From the NCBI GenBank assembly GCA_019828565.1, contig JAHDYR010000064.1, forward strand, positions 434,001 to 498,000: a stretch of DNA of 64,000 bases, written 5' to 3'. The position numbers and the translations under genes were made by a program. Below the pieces are notes generated by a model. It was not told the DNA's origin. It saw nothing but the letters and a program-made list of their open reading frames with translations, and did not search any database. Shown in pieces: positions 28,965 through 38,988 of the stretch. Source of the stretch: Carpediemonas membranifera. Taxonomy: Eukaryota; Fornicata. How positions within the stretch are numbered: position 1 is the stretch's first letter; each line of letters starts with the position of its first letter.

Positions 28965-29537
28965 ATGGAACAGGAAGCCTCAAAGAACATGGGCACGGTG
29001 TTATCTTTACCATTGGAGCTTTCTGAAGACAGCTTACCACAATCGGCGCAGGTTGAATCGTCACCACCGAAATCGCAGCGTTCAAGCCCGACGAGAACGG
29101 CATCGGAGGAGAACATGCTTCGTGCAACAATCGAAAAGCTTCTTCTCGGCGGGTTTTCGGTGAAAGAGGTATCAAGGGCCTGTAATGTTCCCGTCCCGAC
29201 GCTCGACAAGCTGCTCCAGCACATTCCCGATAACGGAAGCCTTGCACTCAAGACTCGCGTCGCTATAGACAGCGGGAGCCGTGCCTACCGCAACTGCTAC
29301 GGGGTCATGATCGAGGCACCCGAGTGGAGCGCCGCGCGATCGGAGCTGTACGACGCGACCCAATCCCAGATGGGCACGGCCCGAACTCACCTCGGGTCGG
29401 ACCTCGAACAGCTGACACACAGGGACCCGGGCGACATTGCCGAGGCCATTGAGGAGACGCCCTCTCAGCCCAGCTTCCCGCAGCTGAGAAGGGCACTGCG
29501 CTTCCTCGACCAGCTCTGGCGCCTGCTCATATTCTGA
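28965..29537 (+). CDS. Small protein with helix-turn-helix-like segment, unknown
   Basis: 190 residues. The first 45 are disordered and Ser/Pro-rich. Residues about 52-78 (IEKLLLGGFSVKEVSRACNV followed by PVPTLDKLL) look like a helix-turn-helix: a helix, a glycine-centred turn, and a second helix ending in a recognition-helix-like run. The rest is helical and acidic without known motifs. DNA binding is therefore a guess. The start is the first ATG. No membrane segment or signal peptide is present. Confidence 0.6.
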   Translation: MEQEASKNMGTVLSLPLELSEDSLPQSAQVESSPPKSQRSSPTRTASEENMLRATIEKLLLGGFSVKEVSRACNVPVPTLDKLLQHIPDNGSLALKTRVAIDSGSRAYRNCYGVMIEAPEWSAARSELYDATQSQMGTARTHLGSDLEQLTHRDPGDIAEAIEETPSQPSFPQLRRALRFLDQLWRLLIF

Positions 29538-29754
29538 ACACTCGCGCGCTCAAGGCACGCTGATGCAGGTCTCTCGGGTGATCATTCGTTTGGTAGAGGC
29601 GGCACTCGACCGCTGTCGGTGCAGCAGGTAAATGTTGACACCGTTAGCATGAGTGGGGCCTGACATACACCGCGCTGACGACGGCATCGTCCAGCTATCC
29701 GTGGCATCAAAGCTCATCAAATGATGAGGCGTAGAATTTTCGAAATTCTTCGTC

Positions 29755-30190
29755 ATGAACTCATCAGTGCTCACCAGGGAAGATGAATCCAACGCTGAGG
29801 TCACCAGGGCCGATCAGGAGAAGATCAACCTTTTCAGCCGTTTGAATACCCGTCTTTCTGGCCTGAAGGAGCGTTCCGAGCGCCTGGAGGCCGATATTGA
29901 CAGTATTGAGCAGTCTGAGATGGTTGTTGAGGAAATGATGTTCGTAGCTGCCCCCGCGTTGCTGTTTACTCAGGGTTATGGATCAGGATCACGTGCTCCT
30001 CAACGTCGGTACCGCGCTCGTCATGGCCGATGAGGATGTCGCCTCGACGTACGTCAGCACCGAGAAGGACTCCCTCAAGGCCAAGCACGCCGAGGTTGTC
30101 GCCGAAATCAACAAGGCAGAGGGCGAGATGTCTGCGTTGAAGCAGGAGCTGTACGGCAAGTTCGGGTCGAGCATCAACCTCGACCCCTAA
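29755..30190 (+). CDS. PFDN4: Prefoldin subunit 4, two exons
   Basis: Beta-type prefoldin subunit. Exon 1 is 29755-29939 and exon 2 is 29974-30190, with a 34-nt intron (GTTCGT...GTTTACTCAG). The spliced 133 residues include ADQEKINLFSRLNTRLSGLK (compare DQQKINKFARNTSRITELK in human PFDN4), the hairpin stretch VMDQDHVLLNVGTALV, and the end LKQELYGKFGSSINLDP, matching LKVQLYAKFGSNINLE. A donor three bases downstream (GTAGCT) would put exon 2 out of frame, so GTTCGT is preferred. Length agrees with the family (134). The upstream GAATTTTCGAAATTC block lies just before the ATG. Confidence 0.93.
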
Positions 30191-30445
30191 GCGGCGTGTG
30201 TGTAAATAGCTATCATTATCATTTCCAAATGAGGTGTGGTGACATTGAAGCTTAGTTGGTCAGCTAAACTGGAAATACACACAAATAATTAACGCCGGAC
30301 CAGCTGCCGGGTCGACTGGCACTCGCCCGGGCGATGCATATGGGTGCAGATCTCGACAGCCGGGTGATTGACTCACCGGGAAGTCGAAGGCAGTTTCCAT
30401 TGGGATCTACAGCAGCTCGAGTAGCGCGTATTGGAGCCGAAAACC

Positions 30446-32554
30446 ATGGGACAAGGATGCCTTGGGCGTGTTAATAGCGCAAAAAGGATCCAGCGCCTTA
30501 ATTCATCCAATGCTGAGGCCATAAACCAGGTGTTTTCCTCCCCTGCGGCCACACCAGTCTTTCAGAACGCCACACACTACACCGCTGGCATGTCACCGGT
30601 AGCTAACTCATTCGACATGCCAGTAACGAGCTCAGTGAACTCGTCCTTCGACCATGAGTCGGGGGAGCGCCTGGTCAACCAGTACGCCGTCCTCAACACC
30701 CTCGGCCAGGGCTCATACGGCAAGGTTAAGCGCGTCCGGAATATCCAGACAGGGAAGTACTTCGCTGCGAAGATCACCGACCGGCGAGAGTTGTTCCGCC
30801 ACGCCCCCGCCCAGGGCACGGCGCTCCTCGCCAACGTCTACAACGAGATCGACATCCTCCATAACCTGAATCACCCCGGCATCCCCAAGGTGTACGAGGT
30901 GATCGACGACCCCTCCGTGGCTGAGCTGTACTGCGTGATGAGTCTGGTGCAGGGCGGGCCCGTGGTGAGACAGGGGGACGTCATCGACCCCGACGAGGCA
31001 AAGCGGATGATGCGGGACATCTCGGACGTGCTGATGTACCTCCACGACCAGAAGGTGGTCCACGGTGACATCAAGCCCGACAACGTCATGGCCAACGACG
31101 AGCGGTACACGCTGATCGACTTCGGGACGTCCAGGAGCATGATACACTCGAGGGAGTGTCTCAGACACACAGCCGGCACGCAGGCCTTCATGGCGCCTGA
31201 GATCACACTCAACCACTCGTACAATGGCAAGCACGCGGACATCTGGGCCCTCGGGGTGACGCTATACGACGTCCTCTACGGCTCCCTGCCCTTTATCGGG
31301 TCGGACATCGCCCAGATCACGTACAGGGCCCAGAAGTGCCGTCCCCACTTCCCCGCCGGGGAGGACGCCCTCCTGCTCGACCTGTTCTCGGGTCTGCTCG
31401 CGAAGAACCCTGCATACCGCCTCACAGCCGCCCAGATCCGCAGACACCCGTGGGTCACCGGCGAGACTGACACGAGCAGCTTAAGGCCGTTCCATCTGGA
31501 CGTCCAGCTCGGTGGCCGACAGACACTCATCAGGGCCAGTAGCATGACCATACGGCGCCGCTCAGTGCTGTCGCTGAGCCCGCTGTCCTCCCAGGCCGCC
31601 ACCCCGACGGGCCAGGCCACGGAGCCCCAGCGGGAGCCCGCCCGACTGAAGAAGCAGGTCACCGGGCATCTATCGACGAACAACTTGGGCGCCCAGCTCC
31701 ACATCGACTCGCCCCGGAGCCGCCGTGTGAGCTGGGACGCCATGGCCGGTGCCCACTCTGGGGCCACGGGGTCGTCGCACACGCGGGGCACACACACACA
31801 GTCAACGGGGCTGACGGTCGTGACGCACACCGACACGACCATCAGCGAGTCCGCAGTAGACATCGACACCGCCCAGACAGTGACCCAGGACGAGGGCGAG
31901 CCGGCCTTCCGACTGCTGGGGGAGTCGGCCGTGAATCTGTTCGGCCCAGACATGGGCATACCCTGCACCATGGTCAACGAGGACGGCCCCCTGCCCGCGG
32001 ATAGCCCGAGGAAGCCGTCGATCGTGCAGAGCATCCAGCGGTACATTGACCGGTGGGACGTCAAGACGCTCGATGACAGGGTCGCCCCCCTGCCCCCCAA
32101 GCTTGACAACATCGTCTGGAACAACGAGAACGAGGCCACGTCGACGCTGCCCCTGACCGCTCGCAGCCCGTCAACGAGGAACGGCGTCATGCCGACCCTC
32201 CAGCCACTCAAGGGCTCGATGCAGCGCGGTATCCCGGCACACACGACGGAGCTCGACGACGAGTCGACGTTCGACTCGGACACGGAGACCAAGAGCATCT
32301 TCTCAGAGGGCGACTTCCTCTCCGACGTCCGCAGTCTCACCGACGCCGCGACAACCCGGTCCGGGGAGAGCGTCACTCCGCAGGATTGGTCCGAGATCGA
32401 CTCGTTCGACGCGGAGGACTGGATCCCGCCCATATTCGACCTGCTCGTCGACGTCGGGCAGCAGGTGGAGGTGCAGCTCACGGAGTGGAACGTCGCAGTG
32501 AAGCCGCCGTACTGCCGACCCGTATCTATTGGCTCAAGACCAATAGGACGGTAA
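30446..32554 (+). CDS. CAMKK-like Ser/Thr protein kinase with long C-terminal tail
   Basis: 702 residues from the ATG at 30446. The kinase domain covers residues about 75-335: GQGSYGKVK, AAKI lysine, a CAMKK-like segment IPKVYEVIDDPSVAELYCVM, QGGPV, catalytic VVHGDIKPDNVM, DFGTSRS, and a GTQAFMAPE activation end. The CAMKK/LKB1-kinase group (CaMKK, Elm1, Sak1) typically shows VVKLVEVLDDP and GTPAFMAPE. Arg of the HRD motif is Gly here (HGD), while the catalytic Asp and Lys remain. It therefore may not need activation-loop phosphorylation of the usual sort. The 350-residue tail is Ser/Thr-rich, disordered and acidic, with no known domain. CAMKK-type kinases act upstream of AMPK-like kinases. 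Confidence 0.85.
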   Translation: MGQGCLGRVNSAKRIQRLNSSNAEAINQVFSSPAATPVFQNATHYTAGMSPVANSFDMPVTSSVNSSFDHESGERLVNQYAVLNTLGQGSYGKVKRVRNIQTGKYFAAKITDRRELFRHAPAQGTALLANVYNEIDILHNLNHPGIPKVYEVIDDPSVAELYCVMSLVQGGPVVRQGDVIDPDEAKRMMRDISDVLMYLHDQKVVHGDIKPDNVMANDERYTLIDFGTSRSMIHSRECLRHTAGTQAFMAPEITLNHSYNGKHADIWALGVTLYDVLYGSLPFIGSDIAQITYRAQKCRPHFPAGEDALLLDLFSGLLAKNPAYRLTAAQIRRHPWVTGETDTSSLRPFHLDVQLGGRQTLIRASSMTIRRRSVLSLSPLSSQAATPTGQATEPQREPARLKKQVTGHLSTNNLGAQLHIDSPRSRRVSWDAMAGAHSGATGSSHTRGTHTQSTGLTVVTHTDTTISESAVDIDTAQTVTQDEGEPAFRLLGESAVNLFGPDMGIPCTMVNEDGPLPADSPRKPSIVQSIQRYIDRWDVKTLDDRVAPLPPKLDNIVWNNENEATSTLPLTARSPSTRNGVMPTLQPLKGSMQRGIPAHTTELDDESTFDSDTETKSIFSEGDFLSDVRSLTDAATTRSGESVTPQDWSEIDSFDAEDWIPPIFDLLVDVGQQVEVQLTEWNVAVKPPYCRPVSIGSRPIGR

Positions 32555-32672
32555 TGATAGTAGCCCAGTAGTGCCAACCATGCCAGCAACCAGTAGTAAA
32601 GACCATGAACGGTGGTTGTTATATTTCGCAGTTTATCCAAGCGCCATCATCAATCAATTCGCCACTGAAGCG

Positions 32673-33191
32673 ATGTCGAACGGTGAACAGGATGCTGTGA
32701 AGCAGTTTATGAGTGCGCTTGAGAGTGGGCAGCTTTCACCCGACCAACTGGCAAGTGCCATCGAGAAAATAGCGCAGCAGTCTCTTGGAGACACGCAGAT
32801 GATTGAGGAGACCACTGACACAGAGAGTTTCAACCGCCATGCCAAGCAGGACCATGTGATCAACTGCGTTCCCCTCCCCCCGATGAAGTACAGCAAGGAG
32901 GAGAACCTTGCCCGCCTGGAGGCCATTGCCCGTGAAATGGACGAGGACCGCCCCATGCCCGCACAGACGGCCATCCCCGCCAAGAGCGGGAGCTTCATGC
33001 GCCCCGGATCAATTGCTGAGCACGGCCTTGCTCCCAAGGGCGACGGCCGGACAGCCGGCCGCACTGGGAAACTGGCCATCAGCGGCGCCCCTGGAAGCAA
33101 GCCCGAGATGACACAGCGGCAGGCCGAACCCAAGCCAAAGATCCCCGTCGTTCGCCCCATCTCACTGGGCGCCGTCCGGGAAAGGCACTAG
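32673..33191 (+). CDS. Small disordered protein, unknown
   Basis: 172 residues from ATG 32673 (MSNGEQDAVKQFMSALESGQ). The N-terminal 45 residues form a likely helix-turn-helix with LSPDQLASAIEKIAQQ; the rest is Pro/Gly/Lys-rich and disordered. The C-terminus is basic (PKPKIPVVRPISLGAVRERH). An upstream ATG at 32580 would add 31 residues, but the gap to the preceding stop is then only 25 bases and the added part has no codon bias. No family is recognised. Confidence 0.6.
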   Translation: MSNGEQDAVKQFMSALESGQLSPDQLASAIEKIAQQSLGDTQMIEETTDTESFNRHAKQDHVINCVPLPPMKYSKEENLARLEAIAREMDEDRPMPAQTAIPAKSGSFMRPGSIAEHGLAPKGDGRTAGRTGKLAISGAPGSKPEMTQRQAEPKPKIPVVRPISLGAVRERH

Positions 33192-33329
33192 GCCACATGA
33201 AGAGCACACACCGCACGGATAAACATGAGCATCTTATAGCGGACACGGAGTTCAGTCAGTACTGCTACAGCAGCAGTTATCGCTCAGCGGTGGCAGGGGA
33301 CAATCCTGCGTCATTGCCTCAACGATGCA

Positions 33330-34586
33330 ATGGCGTACCCGCTCTATCGACTTCCGTTCAACCCAGTATGCGTTCTCTTAGCCGAACACGGTCTTATGCG
33401 ACGGTCCCAAGCTGAGTATCACCTGCTGAGGAGGCTGTATGGCGGCAGCATGAACTATCCTTGCTATAACATGGCCATCAGCAAGGCCTTTCCGCAGCTG
33501 GTCTACGGCCGCCACACGACAGTCGCGCTGTGCCCATCCCTCTTCATTGCGGGCTCCACGCATGGCGACATCCTCTTCTACCCCATCCCCGACGGGGACC
33601 CCTTCCAATGCCAGCTCCAGCCCATGTCCGTCGCCAGAGGGGGGTTCGGTGGCACTGGGACTCATGCAGGGATGATTACCGGCATGGTCCTGCACCCCGA
33701 CGGCGGGCTGGCGTTCACCGGCGCCCGGGACCACACCGTCCGGGCCTGGGATTGTCATCGGTGCAGCAATGTAGCCGCGTTCAACTTCGACAGGAGGACC
33801 CAACCCGCAGCCCTGTCGCTTTCCCACCCCAGCGCGCCGTCTCCGTTCGTGGCGGTGGGGTGCAATGACGGTGTCAAGTTGATCGACCTTGTGTCCATGA
33901 AGATCGGCGGGTTCCTGGGCGCCAAGGACGTCACCGCGGTCTCTATTGACCCAGTCAACACCAACCAGGTGGCTGTCGGGTGCAGGTCCGGGCTGATCCA
34001 GCTGTGGGACATGCGGCAGGGGCTGACGACCCCACTCAGCACGATGCCCGAGCCCAGACCGGAGATGGACATTAAGACGCTGCTCCAGACCAACCGGACC
34101 CGCGCGCTGCTGATGCGGACGGCCCAGACCCGGGGGGTGCGGCCCTTGGCGGCCGGCATGGCGACGTACACGGCCGACGTCCGCTCGGTCCAGTTCACTG
34201 CCGATGGCCGGGCCTTACTGACGACGGATCGGTTTGGCTCGGTGCTGCGGTGGGCCTGTCGGAGCAGCGGTGTCGGGGCGACCCACGCCCGCCTCGTCCA
34301 AGGGGGCCGGGCCGCGGTGTGTGGGCTATCGGCTGACCCGGCCGGCACCGCCTTTGGACTCGGCAGCAAGGAGCTACGGGTCTTTGACGTGGACACAGGG
34401 GCCTCGCTCGCGACAGTTGAGGGGTTCGACTCGCCGATAACTTCACTGACGGCCGGCCGGGACTCCAAACAGAGACCTTTCTTCCTGGCAACCACGGCAG
34501 CGAACATGTTCCTCGTGCGGCCTGAGAAGACGGACGTCGGGGTCGACGCCGAGTCCTCCGATGACGGGAGCGAGGATTGGGGCTGA
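33330..34586 (+). CDS. ERCC8: WD40 protein, ERCC8/CSA-like
   Basis: 418 residues with about five to seven WD40 blades: HTVRAWD, SGLIQLWDMRQ, ADVRSVQFTADGRALLTTD and others. The closing stretch VDAESSDDGSEDWG strongly resembles the acidic tail of CSA (DAWSSSDEEG), and HPDGGLAFTGARDHTVRAWD and FVAVGCNDGVKLIDL parallel the corresponding CSA blades (FTSSSFDKTLKVWD, LVAVGTRGPKVQLCDL). CSA is the substrate receptor of a CUL4-DDB1 ubiquitin ligase acting in transcription-coupled repair. Its presence would fit the CSN2 found in the same window, since COP9 regulates such ligases. The WD40 fold is certain; CSA identity is an inference. Confidence 0.7.
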   Translation: MAYPLYRLPFNPVCVLLAEHGLMRRSQAEYHLLRRLYGGSMNYPCYNMAISKAFPQLVYGRHTTVALCPSLFIAGSTHGDILFYPIPDGDPFQCQLQPMSVARGGFGGTGTHAGMITGMVLHPDGGLAFTGARDHTVRAWDCHRCSNVAAFNFDRRTQPAALSLSHPSAPSPFVAVGCNDGVKLIDLVSMKIGGFLGAKDVTAVSIDPVNTNQVAVGCRSGLIQLWDMRQGLTTPLSTMPEPRPEMDIKTLLQTNRTRALLMRTAQTRGVRPLAAGMATYTADVRSVQFTADGRALLTTDRFGSVLRWACRSSGVGATHARLVQGGRAAVCGLSADPAGTAFGLGSKELRVFDVDTGASLATVEGFDSPITSLTAGRDSKQRPFFLATTAANMFLVRPEKTDVGVDAESSDDGSEDWG

Positions 34587-34720
34587 GAGACCGGGCCGCT
34601 GATGGCAAGCTTCCTTTGATACTATGCACCACATCACGATATGCCAGCATAAACCACCAACAGCATCGGTCTTAGCTACTGTGCAGCACATCACGAATTG
34701 TCAGAAAAGGCACAAGCGAG

Positions 34721-35077
34721 ATGAACGCGTTGTACTCCGACGAAAGCGTATCCCCGTTGGATTTCCTGCGGATGGCCGTTAATGCAACTGTCACTGTCCT
34801 TATGCGGACGGGGAATCGGGAGATGACTGGCACGCTTGTGTCCTTTGACGAAAAGTTCATGACCATGGTCCTTAGTGATGTCGACGTGAAGTATGTACTC
34901 GATATGTGTTGCTAATGGTAAGCAAAGAAACGGTATATCAACTCGCAACACGTGTTCCCACCCCTCTTACACAGAGAAACCGATGCCCTCGGCAACCCCG
35001 TGGTGGAGCACATGAAGGAGCTTCTGCTGCACCCCTTCCAGGCCATCGCCATCATCCCCGGCGGGATCGACGAGTAG
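34721..35077 (+). CDS. LSM5: LSm protein, LSm5-like, two exons
   Basis: Exon 1 is 34721-34890 and exon 2 is 34975-35077, with an 84-nt intron (GTATGT...CTCTTACACAG), the longest in the window. The spliced 90-residue protein shows Sm motif 1 (TVTVLMRTGNREMTGTLVSF, then DEKFMTMVLSDV) and Sm motif 2 near the end (FQAIAIIPGG). The ending with IPGG resembles LSm5 (MLVPGG); the start SPLDFLRMAV is also reminiscent of LSm3. The LSm ring binds the U6 snRNA 3' end in splicing (LSm2-8) or mRNA in decay (LSm1-7). The Sm fold is clear; the paralogue is less so. Confidence 0.8.
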
Positions 35078-35423
35078 GGCGCCGGCCGATGTACATAGAC
35101 GATGTCACCATTAAAGCGATCCGGGCCACGACATCTTATGAAGATCCCCAGCTGGGTCAGTTTGGTGGTGCTGGGTGTATATCACCAGCACTTGTATTAT
35201 CGGCCTCATTCATTGTCATCGGTACTGTCTCGGCTTCATGGACCTCTTCAAGCCCCGCGGGACACATTCTTGCGACATGTCGGCTCGACAGCATAGCAAA
35301 CAAGGCAGGTTCCACTTTACTGTATCAGAGAGGCTATTGCCGCATGATACGGCATTTATGTGTGGCTTCCATGACATCACGTATCATGTATCGCCAGAGC
35401 GAAACGAAAGAGGGCCTCCTTTA

Positions 35424-36958
35424 ATGCCACAAAGCGCACAATCGGATGATCTTCTGCCCGACAGCACTGATGATAGCTTCTTCAGCGACGAGGACCCATA
35501 TGAATTCAGCGAAGCGCCATCGGATGTCGAAATGGAAGAATCCCCTCACAAAGAGGAGCAGGCAGGCGTTCTTGAGCGGTATCCATCGCCATTTCTCCCA
35601 GTACAGCAGCATTCATTCTCACGGGAGGTTTCCGCCCTGTCGATGAACCTCGGCTTCAAGTATGCCGTCCACCCCTCCCGATCCCTCCTCGAGGAGTACA
35701 TCGTACCCGCCATGCGGTGCCTGGCCCCGGTGGTGGGTACCATGGACCTTGCATTTGCCCAGCTGGCGGCTACATCCTTCATGGCGACGTCTGCCTTTGA
35801 GTTTGTCGAGTTCCCCCACGAGGTCGTCGAGCAGCGCTGCCCCGTGTGCTGGGATGACGACCCCGCGTCCCTGCTGACTCTGCCGTGCGGTCATGTCGTC
35901 TGCAAGGACTGTCTGCGCGGGTACGTCAAGTCTCACACAAGTACGCGCGAGTACCGGGGGCTTCAGTGCCCGTTCAACGTCAGAACGGCCGACGACAAGG
36001 AGGCGCCGTGCCCCGCTTACCTGCCGCCTTCCACGGTCCAGAACAACCTGACGCCAGAGCTGAGGGAGCAGTATGAGCTTCTCCTCATCAACGACATCGT
36101 CATCAAGTGCAAGCTGGTGCATCAGTGCCCCGCCGCCGACTGTACCTTCCTGTCAACGACAAAGAGCCTCATGCACACGGACGTGCAGTGCGTCTGCGGC
36201 TACATGTACTGCACGGCCTGCAAGAGCCAGGCGCACATGCCTTGCTCATGCACGCAGGTCGCCGAATGGGAGCGACTCAACAACGACGAGCAGCCGACGA
36301 TCATCTGGATGGAAGAGCACAGCAAGAAGTGCCCAAAGTGCCAGACGCGGACCGAGAAGAACCACGGGTGCAACCACATGACGTGCCGCCAGTGCAAGCA
36401 CGAGTACTGCTGGATCTGCATGGGCGCGTGGGAGAGCCATAGAGATTACTACCGTCCGTACCCCCTACCGTGAAGAAAGCTTACTCAGATTGCAGCCGGC
36501 CGGCGGCCAAGGAGGAGCCAGTCGCCAAGGGAAACTTCGACAGCGCGCACTACACCGAGTGTTGGAACCTGTTCAACGTTAACGTCAACAGCCTCAAGCT
36601 CGAGGACCAGCTGCACGCTAAGCTCGTCAGCGTGTGCGAAGACCTGGCAGCGACTCGGATGGAGAGCCACGGCAGCGGCAACGTCGGCTTCTACCGGACA
36701 GCGATCGTGCTGCTGAAGACCGTCCGCATCTATTTGAAATGGACGTACCCGTTCATGTTCTTCCTCAAGCGTGACGACCCCACCGGCAACCAGTACCAGA
36801 TATTCCAGAGCCTGCAAAAGAGATTCGAGGTTGCAGTGGAGGATTTAAGTCATTCGATTGATCGCCCAGTCGAGGAGATCGACGAGGTCGACGTCGTTAA
36901 GCAGACTACTGTCACGACGCACACGCTGCAGAGCATCCTGTCCTTCTTCGACGAGTGA
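35424..36958 (+). CDS. ARI: Ariadne-type RBR E3 ubiquitin ligase, two exons
   Basis: Exon 1 is 35424-36453 and exon 2 is 36489-36958, with a 35-nt intron (GTCCGT...GCTTACTCAG) in the region after RING2. The 499-residue protein has an acidic N-terminus and then RING1 (CPVCWDDD...LPCGHVVCKDCLRGY). The IBR region follows (CPAADCTF...CVCGYMYCTACKSQAH). RING2 is CPKCQTRTEKNHGCNHMTC...YCWICMG, including the catalytic cysteine in NHMTCRQC. The C-terminal Ariadne domain contains LKLEDQLHAKLVSVCEDLAA and RTAIVLLKTVRIYLKWTYPF. Such enzymes take ubiquitin from E2 as a thioester and act with neddylated cullin-RING ligases, consistent with the COP9 component encoded upstream. Start at 35424 is the first Met before the acidic leader. 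Confidence 0.94.
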
Positions 36959-37072
36959 GCACCGCCTTGTAAATACACCGGTGCTGCGGGGTTTGTCAAG
37001 AATGGGAGTGATTTAGGATGATAACAATGCTACTACAACTAGCTGACCCACAAAGAGCGTATCGAATCGAAT

Positions 37073-38746
37073 CTATTGAGAAATCTCCAGCAGCGTATCC
37101 CCCCCATCAAACTCCACAATTTGATCGGGCTCAGGACTCTGCAGGGCCGCCGCCCGACTCCGCCCGGCCATGGCCCTTAGTGTCTCGAGGTTGTGGGCGC
37201 GGGTCGTGGCGTCAGCCACCTTGCTGGTGACCGGCTGAGGCTCGTCGTCGCAGGTCGACATGGATGCACGCGCGGGGATGTTGGTTGACGCGTTCTGCTG
37301 GCGGTATGCTGCCACTGCGGCGTTAATACCACCCGTCGATGCAACCCTCCTCGGCACCCCGGGCGTCCTCAGCGAGCTCTCGGCGCCGGACACGGGCATC
37401 GTCTGGCCCGATCTCAGGGCCCTGATCTCCCGGAGCAGGGTCTGCTGCAGCTGGCTCTTCGCCGTCCTGAGCGCGTCCTTCTCCTCCTTCAGCTCGCGGA
37501 CCTGGGCCTCGAGCATGGCGACCTTGCGACTCGTGTCATCCGCTGTCTCAGCCAGCCGCCTCCGCTCCGTGGCATGCTCATCTTTGGCAGAGACCTCCTG
37601 GTCGAGCGCCGCCTGCAGCTGCGCGGTCTTGCGGTTGGCCTCCTCCAGCTCCCGCTCCAACCGGCCATGCCCGGCCTTGTAGTCCGCCAGCTCCCGTCGC
37701 ATGTGGTCAGCCTCGGCCTGTGCCCCGCTAATCTGACCCCTAGCGTCGTCCGCCCTGGCTCTGTAGGCCTCGCAATCCTCTTGAGCCCGCTGCACCTCAC
37801 GCTGCAGCTGGTCGAGAATGCTCTCGAGGTCCTCGCGCTCAGTAGCAAATGTTTCGATGTCGGCGACGTGCTCAGCCTGGAGCGAGTCATACTTGTCGTG
37901 GAGGTCCTTCAGCTCGGCCGTCTTACGGTCGAATCTGTGGAGCAACTCGTCGTACATCATCTTCTGGGAGTTCGACTCGTACTGCACATCTGCTACACTG
38001 CGTTCGTTCTGCTCCAGCGTCGCCTGCAGCTCCCTGGTAGCCACTGACAGGGCTGCGTTCTCGTCCTCGATCGCCTCCAGCTGCTGCTCCAGGCTCGTCA
38101 CCTTTGACCCGAACTGCGTGCTGCGGCGCTTCTCAGCTGCTAGTTCAGCCTTAAGCTGCTCGACCTCGGCCCTTAGCTCGCCCGCCTCCTCCTCGGTGGT
38201 CTGCAGGTCGGCCTCGAGCCCCTCGGTCCGCTCCCTCTGGACCTGGAGCTCCTCTTCAGCGTGCCTCAGCTGCAGCATCGCATTGTCGTAGTCGACCTTG
38301 GCCTGTGACAGCGCGTACAGCAGGGAATCCTCGAGGCTCTCGACGGGGTCCAGCCCGAGGTCCTCCTCCTTCGTGCAGAGGGCGTCGTTCACGATCTGCA
38401 GCTCCCTCTGGAGCCGGGCGATCTCCTCGTCCTGGGCCCGGATGACATGCCGGTCCTGCTGCTGTTCCTCCCGAAGTTTCAATATCTTGTTCGTTGCTTT
38501 CCCAAGGCCGCTCAGCTGAGACTCCCTGGAGAGCTTCTGCTCCATTTTTCTGATGTATATTTTCTGTGTTATTGGATTTGGGTGGCATCATAACCTGTAA
38601 CATACTTGTTCGTTCACTTGCGCCTCCAAGTTGGCGCGAAGCTCCTGGCTTCGCTCAAGGGACCGTTGCGTGAGTTCATAATCTCTAGTGACTTTGTTTA
38701 GCTCGGCTCGAAGCTTTGAACTGGATGAAGCAGCTGATTGAGCCAT
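37073..38746 (-). CDS. Long coiled-coil protein, two exons, unknown
   Basis: Exon 1 is 38746-38606 (47 codons, MAQSAASSSSKLRAELNKVT) and exon 2 is 38563-37073. The 42-nt intron begins GTATGT and ends CAATAACACAG, and splicing is in phase. The 543-residue protein is a nearly continuous coiled coil from residue about 15 to 420, followed by a disordered basic/serine tail and a short acidic end (EFDGGDTLLEISQ). It resembles many cytoskeletal or basal-body coiled-coil proteins, but no specific family signature is visible. The upstream region carries CGGAAAATTTTGG and TTTCGCGCAGAC blocks. Confidence 0.8.
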
Positions 38747-38988
38747 GTTGTGTCTGCGCGAAAGTTGCCAAAATTTTCCGACTCTGCGCCGAGTCACGTG
38801 TCGGCGTGCTACGTTTGCTGTTGTGTTCAGATGTGGTCAGGTTGCCTGTTGGTCTGCTGGTTAACTAGGGTAATGTGCTTCGGGGCGCCGAGTCACCATT
38901 CACAACGAATGTTGGGCCATGAAACAGCAGCCATCTGACCTTACCCACGCTTACAGCAACCCCACAAGTAGTACCAGTACAATACCAT

